Source of the DNA: Sitta carolinensis
Lineage: Eukaryota > Chordata > Aves > Passeriformes > Sittidae
Assembly (NCBI GenBank): GCA_032173965.1
Contig: JAVUNC010000004.1
Span: 19,879,001-19,943,000 of the forward strand
Length of the DNA: 64,000 bases
Direction: 5' to 3'
The notes under the pieces were generated by a model. That model was not told where the DNA came from. It saw only the letters and a program-made list of their open reading frames with translations, and ran no database searches. This document shows, one piece after another, positions 25,701 to 35,299 of this stretch (its first letter is position 1; the number at the start of each line of letters is the position of its first letter). A program made the translations under genes and the position numbers.

Positions 25701-26563
25701 CTTTTGAAAAGAAACCTCACTTTTTTGCAACCTTGGGCAACTGCTTACTTTAGAACCTCTCGTTCAATATCTAAAGTAACTCTGGCAACAGAAGATCAGC
25801 AAAGAAGTGGTACTGGGCAGCGTAATAGGCTTCTGAGCTGGATGGAGAACTAATTGCAACCAAGTTTTTGAAAGCAAGTCAACAATTTTTTTTTTTAAGT
25901 TGTTTTCCCTGATACTTCACTGATATCCTTCCTTTCAGGTTGTATTTGTTAGAAAGTCACTGTTGGAGTTTAACTTAACAATTAACAACAAAAGCTTTCA
26001 AACAAGACTGCAGCTATTTAAAGATCGCAAACTACCATTACTGAAACCATAGAAAAAAAGCAACCTTCCAAAACATCAGTGCTCTACACAAATAAAGTTA
26101 TGTTCTTAAACATCCATGTTTAATGTATTGTGCTTAACAGATGGGTTGCAGTGCCTCTTCCTAGGGTTGGGAGAGAAAGTACCCTGCGGTATGAAGCCAC
26201 TGGAATGAAGGACAGCAAGTCCCACCAACGCTGGAGGCCGACTGCTGGAAGGAAACAGGGGTGGACAGGCCAGTCGGCGCCCCAAAAAAACCGGGTGACA
26301 GCCGCACGAACCGCTCAAACACTGCCAGCTCCGACCAGGGCCAGCCTGCCGGCACATCAAGGTGGGAAAAGTGATTACTCATGCCGCCGGAGAGCAGGGC
26401 AGCGGGAGCGGGGCCGAGCCTCGGGACCCCTCCGGACCGGCCTCCGAGCTCCTACCTGGGGCGCCGCGAAGGCGGCGGCGGGCGGCGGCCCGCGGGGACG
26501 CGTCTCCTCCTCCTCGGGCGAGTCGTCCAGCAGAACTTTGCTGCTCTTGTTGAGCTTCCACAT
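1419..26563 (-). CDS. TDRP: TDRP, testis development-related protein; three coding exons
   Basis: The coding sequence is the complement of 26563-26456, 4123-4020 and 1764-1419, giving 185 residues plus a TGA stop, the same length I recall for the human protein. The N-terminus starts MWKL, then an acidic PEEEE run and a Pro/Ala-rich stretch (residues about 16-36). The central block has the FRGWKEVTS and FNKDDEQ signatures (about 40-57). The C-terminal half carries [49 protein letters not shown] (here [11 protein letters not shown]) and an acidic end. These blocks, in this order, identify the TDRP family. Both introns have GT/AG ends and phases agree (phase 0 after exon 1, phase 2 after exon 2). 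In mammals the protein is testis-enriched, found in nucleus and cytoplasm of germ cells, and contributes to sperm motility; that role is inherited knowledge, not seen here. No signal peptide or membrane segment is present. No frameshift or internal stop was found. Confidence 0.95.
1765..4019 (-). other. TDRP: TDRP intron 2
   Basis: This 2.25-kb intron joins exons 2 and 3, with a GTGAGT donor at 4019-4014 and a ttttctag acceptor ending at 1765. The content is ordinary AT-rich sequence. I saw no recognisable repeat with a clear boundary, no RNA gene and no convincing reading frame. Confidence 0.85.
4020..4123 (-). CDS. TDRP: TDRP coding exon 2
   Basis: This 104-base exon has an acceptor reading tgtgtag|GTT and a donor reading AAAGG|GTGAGT. 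It encodes 34 full codons starting [12 protein letters not shown] and ending RCKSPKSK. The last two bases (GG) join the first base of exon 3 to make a glycine codon. The residues match the central TDRP block, including [10 protein letters not shown]. It is too short to appear as an open reading frame of its own and was found by looking for the conserved WKEVTS region. Confidence 0.94.
4965..5240 (+). mobile_element. CR1 LINE 3' fragment
   Basis: The sequence follows the 3' end of avian CR1: a 'ttaggaagaaattcttt' block, 'ggatgccccatctctgga', 'ttcaaggccagattggatgg', and the terminal 'aaggtctcactcaaccc' and 'ccatgactctat'. It is a 5'-truncated copy, as most CR1 copies are, and lies antisense to TDRP within intron 1. 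Confidence 0.85.
5585..5650. repeat. acata pentamer array with flanking direct repeat
   Basis: A short (acata)n array of about four units at 5605-5627 is flanked by near-identical segments reading aaaaaggata/gtacatacat, which suggests local duplication. Confidence 0.7.
7290..7600 (-). mobile_element. CR1 LINE 3' fragment
   Basis: Read on the minus strand this is a CR1 3' region. The plus strand shows the reversed tail 'cacagaatgatacaccctat', 'gctggaaaggacctcgga', 'ccatctaattcaacccc', then 'cagcttgaatgtcctcatgg' and 'cattgcctcccgcccattcac', the order expected for a reversed CR1 copy. It lies in sense orientation within TDRP intron 1. The open frame of 151 codons across it is incidental. Confidence 0.85.
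7938..7986. repeat. A-rich / CAAA simple repeat
   Basis: A run of about 15 A is followed by an (aaac)n-like tract. Confidence 0.85.
10530..11595 (-). mobile_element. Older CR1 LINE fragment (reverse-transcriptase end and 3' part)
   Basis: The plus strand carries landmarks of a reversed CR1: 'ccctctggatggcatccctt', 'accatccacaaacttgcaga', 'gtccccagcaatgacagta', 'aggcctggtcccaaccctgg', 'gaagccatgttgctgtcac', 'gactgactggtctgcaattc' and 'gggggtcatgtttcccattt'. In sense direction these fall in the C-terminal part of the polymerase frame. The copy is heavily mutated, with stops in all frames. A second CR1 follows directly. Confidence 0.8.
11605..12025 (-). mobile_element. Second CR1 LINE 3' fragment, abutting the first
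   Basis: The reversed CR1 tail is clear: 'aatcatagaatcatttaggt', 'tggaaagacctctgagatca', then 'cattccttgaacacctccag', 'tgatgttcaacctgaacctc' and 'ctgagcctcctcttctccaa'. It is a separate insertion because a fresh 3' end begins here, immediately after internal CR1 sequence of the older copy. Confidence 0.85.
16508..17191 (-). mobile_element. Probable endogenous retrovirus LTR (solo), ERVK-like
   Basis: This block is richer in GC and CpG than the surrounding intron. On the minus strand it could start TGTTATGC and end near GATGTCACA. It contains an LTR-like polyadenylation region (CTCAATAAAGGCACAAAAGG, with AATAAA at 16573-16568) and an upstream ttatatatt element at about 17040-17050. No internal gag, pol or env sequence is adjacent, so it would be a solo LTR. 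Terminal target-site duplications were not found, so the ends are approximate. A 151-codon frame inside it is not considered a gene. The family assignment is from memory of avian LTRs. Confidence 0.5.
18022..18047. repeat. (CA)n microsatellite
   Basis: A short imperfect CA-dinucleotide run with one G interruption. Confidence 0.85.
19111..19172. other. Stem-loop, 12 of 13 paired bases, 36-nt loop
   Basis: The arm gaccgagatcaag (19111-19123) pairs with cttgatctcgatc (19160-19172) with one mismatch. The loop is CpG-containing in an otherwise AT-rich intron. No RNA family was recognised. It could be a remnant of a mobile element or a conserved element. Confidence 0.5.
21010..22300. other. Long purine-rich plus-strand stretch, origin unclear
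   Basis: For about 1.3 kb the plus strand is strongly enriched in A and G, with an (AAT)/(AAC) triplet run at about 21546-21580 and A-rich patches. No frame is open for any useful length. It may be a decayed retroviral interior or another old element; I recognised no domain. Confidence 0.35.
23419..23592. repeat. Two poly(T) tracts
   Basis: T runs of about 16 (23419-23434) and 19 bases (23574-23592) lie about 140 bases apart in TDRP intron 1. On the minus strand these are poly(A) and could be tails of small retrocopies, but nothing recognisable precedes them. Confidence 0.7.
26456..26563 (-). CDS. TDRP: TDRP coding exon 1
   Basis: The exon encodes 36 residues beginning MWKL and ending in an Ala/Pro-rich AAAFAAPQ. 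The ATG at 26563-26561 is preceded by cccgcc, with G at -3, an acceptable Kozak context, and the MWKL start is shared with mammalian TDRP. The splice donor reads CAG|GTAGGAG (intron from 26455), leaving phase 0. The exon lies in very GC-rich DNA, so several longer overlapping frames here are composition artefacts. Confidence 0.93.
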
Positions 26564-26912
26564 GGCGGGCGCGGGGGCGGCCCCGCTGCGTCCCGGCAGC
26601 GAGCGGGCCGAGGCGGGAGCGGGCGCTGCTCCGCAGCCCCGGCCGGGGCGGCTCGCTCGGCAGGGCTGTCACCCCGCCGGGGGCTCCCGGCCGGCACGGA
26701 GAGAGGGAGGCAGGGAGGGAGGAGCTGCCTGGCGGCGCCGGGAGCCCGCCCCCCGCCGCCGCCGCGCCTACCGGCCTGCGGATGGAGCCGGGGGTGCGGA
26801 CGGGCGGTCAGCGGCGGGCCGGGCAGGGCCGGGAGCCGCCGCCCCCGCCGCTCCTCACCTGCCGCCGCTCCCCGCCGGAGCCGCCGCCGCCCGAGGTGGC
26901 CGCGCCGCCGCC

Positions 26913-26927
26913 GCCGCTGCCATGTTT
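26913..26927 (-). promoter_or_regulatory. YY1-like site, possible start-site element
   Basis: Read on the minus strand the site is AACATGGCAGCGGC, one base off the YY1 consensus AANATGGCGGC. In CpG-island promoters this motif often sits just downstream of the start site in the same orientation, which would put TDRP initiation near 26.93 kb and give a 5' UTR of about 360 bases. This is inference from one motif. Confidence 0.3.
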
Positions 26928-27262
26928 GCGGGCGGGGGCACGGGCTGGGGGGGCTGCCCGGCATCACCGCGGCAACAGCGCCGGGCCCGCCGGCAGCACC
27001 CCCGCGCTCGGCCCAGAGGCCCCCGCAGGCACGGGAGGGGGTCCCGAGCACGAGGACCCTCCGAGCGCCGGCCGGTGCTGTGAGGGTGCGGATGGCGCTG
27101 CCCGGCCAGCGGTGGCGGCAGGATGTCTGTGAGGGGAACGCGGGGCACTCGGAGGTGAAGCTGGACCCGTCTGGGTAGCGGGAGTGGCGGCGCCCGCAGA
27201 GCGCCATGGATGGCCCGACAGCTCTGCAGACGCTTCTGGCGCACCCACCCGGGTACCCTGTC

Positions 27263-27318
27263 CGTGTGCCTGCCAGTTTATCCACCCGTGTGCCTGCCAG
27301 TTTATCCACCCGTGTGCC
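27263..27318. repeat. 24-bp tandem repeat, 2.3 copies
   Basis: Two exact 24-base units (27263-27286 and 27287-27310) are followed by a partial third copy, at the outer edge of the TDRP CpG island. The unit is a multiple of three, so any frame crossing it stays open; a frame beginning at an ATG in good context (gcgccATGG, 27206) crosses it. Confidence 0.9.
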
Positions 27319-27519
27319 CCGCGGCTCAGCGCGGGTGCCTCCCGGGAAGGGCAGGCTGCACAGCCAGCCCCCGGCCTGGAGCGCAGGCCTGCCCCCCTTG
27401 ACCCGTGGAGCCCTGCAGCCAGGGTGGAAAAGCCTGGTGCATCCAGCTGGAGTCCAGTGAACGCCAGGAGTTCCCAGTTTGATGGCCGAATGATCCGGAT
27501 TTAATGCCCTGTGCACCAG

Positions 27520-30500
27520 CTGGTATTTTCATTGATCCTTAGTTTTCAGATAAATTTGCCAGGATACTTTTCCATTAAAATCCCCACCTAAGCACTCCTT
27601 TTTCCATTATTTTGATCTGTGAATTAGGGTCAGATGTCCAAAGAACTGGGAAACTACTCCAAAACTACCATTTTTGGTTGTTGTCTTGCTTAATGCTGCT
27701 ATGATTTCACTAGTAAAAGTCCTTAACACTCAAGGATCCCTCATGACATTCTTGCAAGTCTTGCTGTGACTGCCTGATCCCTTCGGGCCTAGCAGCAGCA
27801 ATCAGGGAGCAGCAGTGCTTTGCCGAGGGTGTTTTTGGCTGCAATGTGCACCTACCTGCTCAACCAGAAAAGGGTTCACCCCAGGGCAGGAACACCAGCT
27901 CCTGCAGGCCAGTTGCTCCGTGTGCTGCCTGCTGCCTTTAGCTCCCATCAGTGGCAGGAGACACCCACACATTCGAGATTTGCAAATCAATGAGGAAAGG
28001 ACTTTTTCTGTCGTAAAATGTACTAAGCTAACCTCAGAGGCATCACAGTTTTAACTATAAATTCTCTTTTGTACTGATTCAGGATTTCTGTAATGACTTA
28101 GGAATGCTGTGTAGCTAACTATAATTTGTAGCTGACTCCACAAAAGATACATTCACTTCATTTGGACCTGTAACCACATAATTCACACCAATGCAGTTTT
28201 AACCCTCCGTCTTGAAAATGAGCTTTACAAAATTCTATCAATGAACATAAAGCAAGTGCACAAGTGTTTGAAGGACTCTAAAAGCTTTAGTTTTGTAATA
28301 AGTTTTCAAACAAAATCTTCTTTATCTCATTTTCAATCCCTTCTCTTGTGAGACTAAAAGACTAAAAGCTACTAAAAAGTGAAGCACAGAATTTCCTTTC
28401 ACATCTTGCTTGCATTAATATTAACTGAATCTCAAGAGGGTAGGAGACAAAACACATTCTCAGTTATTAAAGACAGATCAGGTTTAGCATGGATTTCCTC
28501 TAGAAGGCCAAGTCAATTTATAACTAGTTCTTTAACCTCTCACTCATTCAAATTTATAAACAAAAATATTTCTAAATTGACACATTTGTGTAATTCTAAG
28601 TAGAAAACAACCATTTTATTTTATTTGAATTTTGTATTTAGACCTTGAAAAGATCAAATAAATTATTTGTCACCATGTGATCCCACTATTTTAATCTGAA
28701 GCCTTCCTTATGCTTTTTTCTTATGGCTGCCTGAAACATCAGCTCTACCATTAGGCTCAAATCCTGCAAACACATGATTCTACTCAGATTTGATTTCACT
28801 AAGAAATTCACACAGCATTCCCAATACACATAAAATTAACTATATGCCTTTGGTCTTTTTTATTTTTATTAATTTTGACTTTTTTTTCCCCCCTTAGGTT
28901 TTCTCCAAAGGTCTTGAACTTCAGTGTGAAAACTTGGCTTTACTTTGGACACTGAAAATCAATCCAGTTGACTTTAGAGAGGTGAGGATTTCAGTTCACA
29001 TTTTCTATTTATCTTCAAGACCGCAGGGCATGGCTGAGCACTATCTCATTTTCTTCTGAGGAGAATATTATTTTCTGCTGATCTATTTTACAGATTTGGG
29101 CTTATAAATTTATAATTTCCTTTTAAAATTAATTATATACAACTAACCAAATTTGTTTTTCCAGAATAAAAATCTGACATCTGCCAACTGAATCTGCCTA
29201 GGGTGAAAAACAATACAAAACACTTAAATACAAAGTTTCTTCCTCTAAGAAACTATATTGTCATCTGTCAATAAGTAATATTCAGGGAAAGCTGTGAAAT
29301 CCTGTTTGAGAAACTTCTTGCATGGTGTTCAAAGTGCCATGAACATCTTTATAAATATCATTATGACAAAAAAAAATGGTGATTCTTCTTCTGTACTCTG
29401 ATCCTGTCTCCCTTAAGGGAGCACAGATCTGGGGAAAAAAACAGTGAGAGAAGTAACAGAAAATGCAGCCTTTGTCTGCAAGTCCCAAAGAGTTCTGAGC
29501 TGTTTCGAAAGCAAAGCCAGACAACATGGGTTTAGCAGCCACTCCATGACCTGGCAAAACATAATGCTGCTGAAAAATATGTTTCTCCTTTCCTGTTTTA
29601 CTCCAGGCTATGACCCAGGAGAGAAAAGGATGGAGTTCTCTTGCTGGCCTAAACCAGGAGACAGAGAGCAAGAATGAGAAAAGTGAAGAGCAGTAAGGAG
29701 GTGATCCCCTGTATCATACCAAGTAACTCCATGACATTCAGTGGCTTTAGCATACTTCAGTGACTCCAGACTGCAGGACCTTTGGATATTACCAGACTTT
29801 CAGGTACATGCATAATGGTTTCAGGTACTGGATCCATCCCAACAGCTCTGATCATTTGCCTTACAAATCCCAGTTACTATTCATGGCATCTCTTACTCAT
29901 CTGTGCCACAGTCAGTATCTCATGTGAGGGGTCTTTCACCCTTCCTTACAGACTAACCTTGCCTTGGCTGCCTGAACACGGCTGTAGTGCTGCTGTTCCA
30001 AGCCAGATGCAAAAACAAATCCGTGTTGTGCTAGAGATGACACATCCTCCACTGCTGCCACCGCTGCCAGCCTTCTCAGCTACACTTGGTACTCAGACCT
30101 TAGCCAGGCTGTTGGACACCACACTAGCAAGATGAGATTTGCCACTTCCCAGCAGTGTTAGGCACACACCACAGACATTAGGGAGACACCTCTCTCCCCC
30201 TGCAGGGGCCCATTGTTAGACGTTTCATGGTGAAAACTGTCTTTATAGCACTGTGCCAGAATACAACATAGGCACTGCAGTATCTGTATATCCTTTCCTG
30301 GATTCCTACCCACATGTGTTTTTCACTTTCTGGACTTTCTGATAGTGCCAGAGTCCCAGTCTGGAATTTATCTCATGAAAGTTTAAATGCCTAAATGTCA
30401 TATCTCAGTTATTCTCTCTTTCTAACTTGTAGAGAGCAACACTGTGTTGTTTTGCCTTTTTCATCTTAGCTTTCTGGAGTGTTTACTGTGGGCATCTACC

Positions 30501-33500
30501 TACAACAGTACCAAAGTTCACAAAAATAAGCAATGCCAGGGCTATATCTTGAACTGCAGAAAGGGAGGAAGGTTCAGCTAGTAATACCAGAGTTCAGGGC
30601 AAAAATTTCTTCTTCATATTTTCCCCCATACTTCCTAGCATTTCCCTAGCCAACTTCAAGCTAAAACATATGTGATATGTATGAGAAAATACATATTGTG
30701 TGATACAATACACAATTTTTAGGAATATGATTTCTGGATGACTACAGTACATGAGTTCTGCAAGTCATCACAAAGTCCAAGCTCATTCAAATGCAATACT
30801 TACATTTCACTTATATATACATAAGTGTGTAAGTCACATTTATTGCAGAAAAGCTGTTCTAGAGAATGTCAAAAAGGTTGCTTTCTACTCTTTTGGGATT
30901 TTAATATATTCTTATTTAAAACAAAACATTAATGTAGCTGGTTTAGGAGCCAGAAAACACCGCAATATGGTCTAACCTTCCTTTCTAAACTCTCAAGGCT
31001 TACCAATAGAAAGGTGAGGTCCAATCCTACAGGAAAGGAAATATTGTGTCTCTAACCAAACTCCATTCTTATTGATAACAAACCCACTTTGATTTGAAAT
31101 ACTAACATGTATAGGAAAGCTGTTTGTGGCTTGGCATGTAAGTTAGTCAATGTAGATCTTTGTCCAAAGAAAATGTGTAAGAGAGAAAAGCAAAATACTT
31201 TTGGAAAATAGACTTATTTTAAAAATCAACAGCTGGTTGAATCAACTGTAAGTCAGTTCAAGAAATACCAAGAGTCCTAGAGGAAACACATTATTGTGTG
31301 CAAATGCATGCTAAATTAATTTATACTTTGTCATTACAATTTATTATAGAGATTTTATGTCCCCAGGGATGACATAGCAAAAATAGAAGAAGGCCAGAAC
31401 TGATGACAAAGACTCTTAGACATGGAAAAATACTGTTATGAAGATAGATGAACACTGTGCTTTAAAACAGAAATAAATGCGAGGAAATTGAATATATGTA
31501 TACAGAAAAAGACTGGAAAGGTGGGTAGAAGTAGAATTGCTTCTTCTCATCAGATATAAACAAGGAAGCATCCATTTTGACAAAAGATAATGCATTTATA
31601 ACTGAAAAAGGAAATAGATGTTTTTCAACAGTGTAGTTGCACATTGTGCAAATCCATTTCTGAAGAATGTAATTGAAGTTATATTCAAGAAACAGGAACT
31701 TCATGAGGAGAACAAGAGCATCAGGTAGCACAAGTAAGGCCAAAAAAGCTAATAGTATTAGGCTAAGATTTCAAGTGTTATGCTAATTTTCACAAGCTAG
31801 ATTTTAACAAAATGAAAATATATTCCATTATTTTTCACTGCAGGATTTCTTGCTGTAATGTACATCAAATTGGCAGTGACATCTATGGGAAACAGAATAT
31901 TACATAAAAGCACACCGCTACCTAACCTCTCTGATCTTACCTCCCTTTTCTTTTTCATAAGTATTTTCAAAAATTTTTCCTAGAAACAAAAAATTAAAAT
32001 AAAATGACCTGAAACTGTGCTGTTATCTGCAATATCTACACTGAATAGAAGTGCACTCAGGAGATTGTTAGTACTAAGATTTCATTGTCTGCAGGAAGCA
32101 AATGTTATAATCCAAAGTGGATCAAATTTTTTCGTTCTTTGAGGTATGCTGTATTTTGTATTATGTCAATTGCAAACTGTTTTTCAAGAAATCTAGTGCA
32201 TTTCCAACTTTTAAGTACCAAAATCTAATGAAAATGAAAAATTGGGAGATTAACTTTTGAATATTTAAGCTCATTTTGAATAAGAATGAGTGTTCATTAG
32301 AATGCTCTCATGAGTTTGCCCAGACTCACTCAAGAAGAGCAAATGTAATCAAGCATGCCTCATCCTCTAGAATACTCGGAGATCTGTTTTGCAATAGTTA
32401 AGAGATAAACCTCATGAAACCTCCCCAGCATTTTATTTAAGTCAACAGTAAAACTTTGGTTGCAGATTCAGGTCTTCTCTGCCTGGTGAACTGGTGATCT
32501 TAGCCTGAGATATTTTCATGGATATACCAGCACTCCAGACAGGCAAAGACCTCCAGGTGGGGCCTTTTGTTTTGTAGTTCTACAATTATCTGAGGAAAAC
32601 AAGGTGTGCTGGGGTAAAAAAGGGGGACTGATTTGCCCCCGCACAGCTAACCTGTCAGAGCAGCAGTTCTGACCCCAAATGACATCTCTGGACTGCAGGA
32701 GTCTGTGGAACTATAGAAGACATGGCCTGTTTTCTTTGGAGATCCAATTCTTAGCTGTAGTTCTGATACAAATTTGCAGCACAAGAAGACTGTTTACACA
32801 GTGTCTTTACACACTGAAGAATACGAGGCTCACCTTCAAGTTCTCTTCCTGCTCAAAGCATTGTGAGGCCATTTGTCACAAAAAAAAACCTCCAAAAAGA
32901 TGGACAGCAAAAAGAGATTGGTGAAGAAAAATATGACAGAAAAATTCCAGTTCAGTACTTATTCTGCTGGTTAACATCAGCAGTGGGAAGATAACAAAGG
33001 AAACTACTCAGTGTGAAGGGGGAATCTCAAGGCACTGGCATACGACTCTCCTGGGACCAATTATTCCTCGAGTATTTCTCAGTGATGCAGTGAATACATA
33101 AGCTCTCACTAGACCCTGCAGAAAGGAGCAAAAAAAAAAATTTAATTATGTCCTGTTTAAACCATGTTAGCTGTCTTTCTCCCTTTTAGAGCCAGGTGCT
33201 AGCCCAACTGTTACCAGCCCTTCAAGGCCTTTCAGCAGAAGGGGCTGGAATAAAAAAAAATTATAAGGAGAACAAGAAGATTCCAGAGGACAAAAAAAGA
33301 TTAAAAGGAAAATGTGTGAGTGTATCAGACTCAAAAGTAGATTGATGGGCACTGGAGGAGGGCAGCCCCCAACAACATCATTCACTCCTGGAATGTGTCC
33401 AGGGAAGCCATGTTTGCTGCCCACCAGTGCTTTCTTTGTGAGCATGAGAAGACGACAGACTGGAAACAGATGATGCAGTTGGCAGGATACCCTCATTGAG

Positions 33501-34530
33501 TTTGTGTCTCATGGTGGTGTGAAAGGCCACTTTGGCTGTAACCAGGAGGAGACTGATAAATAGGTCTTGTGTTTACTGCCCATTGTGTTAAAAACATCTC
33601 AAGTGATCATTAGAGAAAATATGTTGGAAGAATAAATACTCTTTAATCTAGGCAAAAATGAAATACTGTTCTGCAGTGAGCAAGCCTGCTTTTTTATATG
33701 TCATGTATGATTTAAGACAGAATTTTGTTTATTTGTAACGTCTATTCTTCCCTGACATTTAAAATGTTCTTTATTTGTTGTACTAATAATGGGCTTCAGA
33801 TGTGAGAAAAAAAATTACATGCTTCCTTTGTAGTGCAACTTCAGTGCAATGATCTGAAAGTACTCACTTACATATTAGTGAATTAATCCTGACAACATAT
33901 TAGTCAAAAAAACATCTTCATAGCTGAAAACTCCATCTTACCTTTTTTTTTATCTCTTTTTCAAAGTTTGCTATTACTGGAATAAAACAACAAATCAGGA
34001 TTAATAATAAAGCACTATGTATGCTTGAAGCCAAAATACACAGATTTTCTAGCAAGCACTGTCAGATCTTTTACTAAACAAGCAGCAACATCCTGATTCA
34101 CATTCTTGCTGTTTATCCACTAGCATACTTTCTTTTCCAGTTCTGCATCTACTCTAACGAGCACTGTTGCAGAACTGTCACTAAGTAGTCACGGATTGTG
34201 TATCTACAAATACATTTTTTAAAGCAATCAAAACCTCAAAATATTCTCATCTGAGTGATACAACCTTCCCAAAGCCACAGAAGCTTTTATCAAGCCTACA
34301 GAAGAATAGGATCATAGATGTTTCCTCATTTATATATTCCTTAACAATTTTCCAGTTCCACAATGCCCTGTTCCCTCAAAGCAATTGTCCCATTGTGGTT
34401 TTGTTTTCTGTTGCTTTGCATTGATAAATGTGATATGAAAACTTCACATCTGAGAAAGACTTTATTTTCTCCACTGCTAGCCCAAATCACAGGCAGGCAG
34501 TCATTGCCTCACATAAATTGTGAAGACACC
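27520..34530. other. Intergenic DNA, no supportable gene
   Basis: AT-rich unique-looking sequence lies to the right of the TDRP CpG island. It contains one plus-strand segment with good splice signals (28898-28981, given separately). Open frames such as the 129-codon one at 29282-29671 (minus) resemble nothing I know and have no supporting signals. Confidence 0.6.
28898..28981 (+). other. Candidate exon of a transcript divergent from TDRP
   Basis: A strong acceptor (a long pyrimidine run ending cccccttag) is followed by 84 bases open in frame 0 and a consensus-like donor (GAGAG|GTGAGG). The 28 residues begin VFSKGLELQC and end NPVDFRE; I recognise no family. Candidate exons with good splice sites do arise by chance in 64 kb, so this is weak without transcript evidence. 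Confidence 0.2.
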
Positions 34531-34724
34531 TAAATACTATGCTTCTGTCTGCAGGGAAAGAGTGTGAATATCCTCATGGTGAAGAGGAGGGAAGGTGTAA
34601 GGCTGTTTATCATGCAGCTGTGGCAAGAGCCAGGTTTGTGAGGAATACAGAAGAGATGGAAACGAGGGAAGGAGAAGTGATATTGCTAAAAGACAAACAT
34701 CCTTCTGGAACAGTAAAGGGATAT

Positions 34725-34885
34725 TTGTTTCAGTACGGCTGAATCAGACCAAAAGTCCATTTGCCCCAGCATCCTGTCTCTGACAATGGTGTTTAAGAAA
34801 AGAAACAAGGCATGGAGTAAGTCCAGTGTGGTACTTCCCATGGCATGTCCTGCCAGCATCAGCTTCCTATTCTGAAGACTATATA
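34725..34885 (+). mobile_element. Ancient amniote interspersed repeat fragment (CR1/L3-like)
   Basis: The segments 'gaatcagaccaaaagtccat' and 'cccagcatcctgtctctgac' match a motif I recall as common in reptile and bird genomes, followed by 'tgtcctgccagcatcagctt'-type sequence. It is strongly diverged. The family name is from memory and uncertain. Confidence 0.4.
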
Positions 34886-34964
34886 AGCATCTTTGGTTTC
34901 AGAAAGCCTGATGGACTTCTATTCCATAAGTTTTCATTATGGATCCTACTTTTCTCCATAAAAT

Positions 34965-35018
34965 TTTTGTTTGTTTGTTTGTTTGGGGTGTTTTTTTTGC
35001 TTTTTTTTTTTTTTTTAA
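34965..35018. repeat. (TTTG)n and poly(T) low-complexity tract
   Basis: A tetranucleotide run followed by T-rich sequence. Confidence 0.8.
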
Positions 35019-35299
35019 TGAGAAAGAAAACCACACAAAAAACTTTGCTTTTATGCAGCAGAAGTTAAGAATGTTAACAGCACGATGGGAAACATGATGT
35101 GGGTCACCTGGTCATATTCCTATCAGTGGAACAGTGCCATCCACTGCAAAATGTCCCCCTGTATGTCACCTCAGGACAGCCCTGTACTCATCTGAGCAGC
35201 CCCTTACTTTCTACCCCCTCTGCCCAGCATTCAGGTATGCTTCTGCTCCAGCACAGACCTCAGGGGATGATGGAATTTACAGTAATTTAACTTTCTCTT

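Larger units (their letters stand above)
4124..26455 (-). other. TDRP: TDRP intron 1
   Basis: This 22.3-kb intron lies between exons 1 and 2, with a GTAGGAG donor and a tgtgtag acceptor. It contains CR1 fragments (4.97, 7.3, 10.5 and 11.6 kb), a probable LTR (16.5-17.2 kb), a stem-loop (19.1 kb), a purine-rich stretch (21.0-22.3 kb) and short simple repeats. The stretches 5.25-7.29, 7.6-10.5, 12.0-16.5, 17.2-21.0 and 22.3-26.1 kb otherwise show only AT-rich unique-looking sequence with no supportable gene. Confidence 0.85.
26380..27200 (-). promoter_or_regulatory. TDRP: CpG island with the TDRP promoter
   Basis: The stretch is extremely GC-rich and dense in CpG, in sharp contrast to AT-rich flanks, and it contains TDRP coding exon 1. 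It has several GGGCGG/CCGCCC boxes, for example in the 26640-26655 area, and CCG-triplet runs near 26753-26764 and 26903-26919. No TATA box is evident, as expected for a CpG-island promoter. Long open frames on both strands here, including one of 317 and one of 354 codons, are products of base composition. The transcription start is not defined by sequence alone and may lie at about 26.7-26.95 kb. Confidence 0.8.

Noticed and set aside
26130..27516. Overlapping open frames of up to 354 codons on both strands
   Set aside because: They arise from extreme GC content of the TDRP CpG island, are Pro/Arg/Ala/Gly-rich in all frames and contradict the clear TDRP exon 1.
29282..29671. 129-codon minus-strand frame
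   Set aside because: It has no recognisable domain, no CpG island or splice signals, and may be part of an unrecognised repeat.
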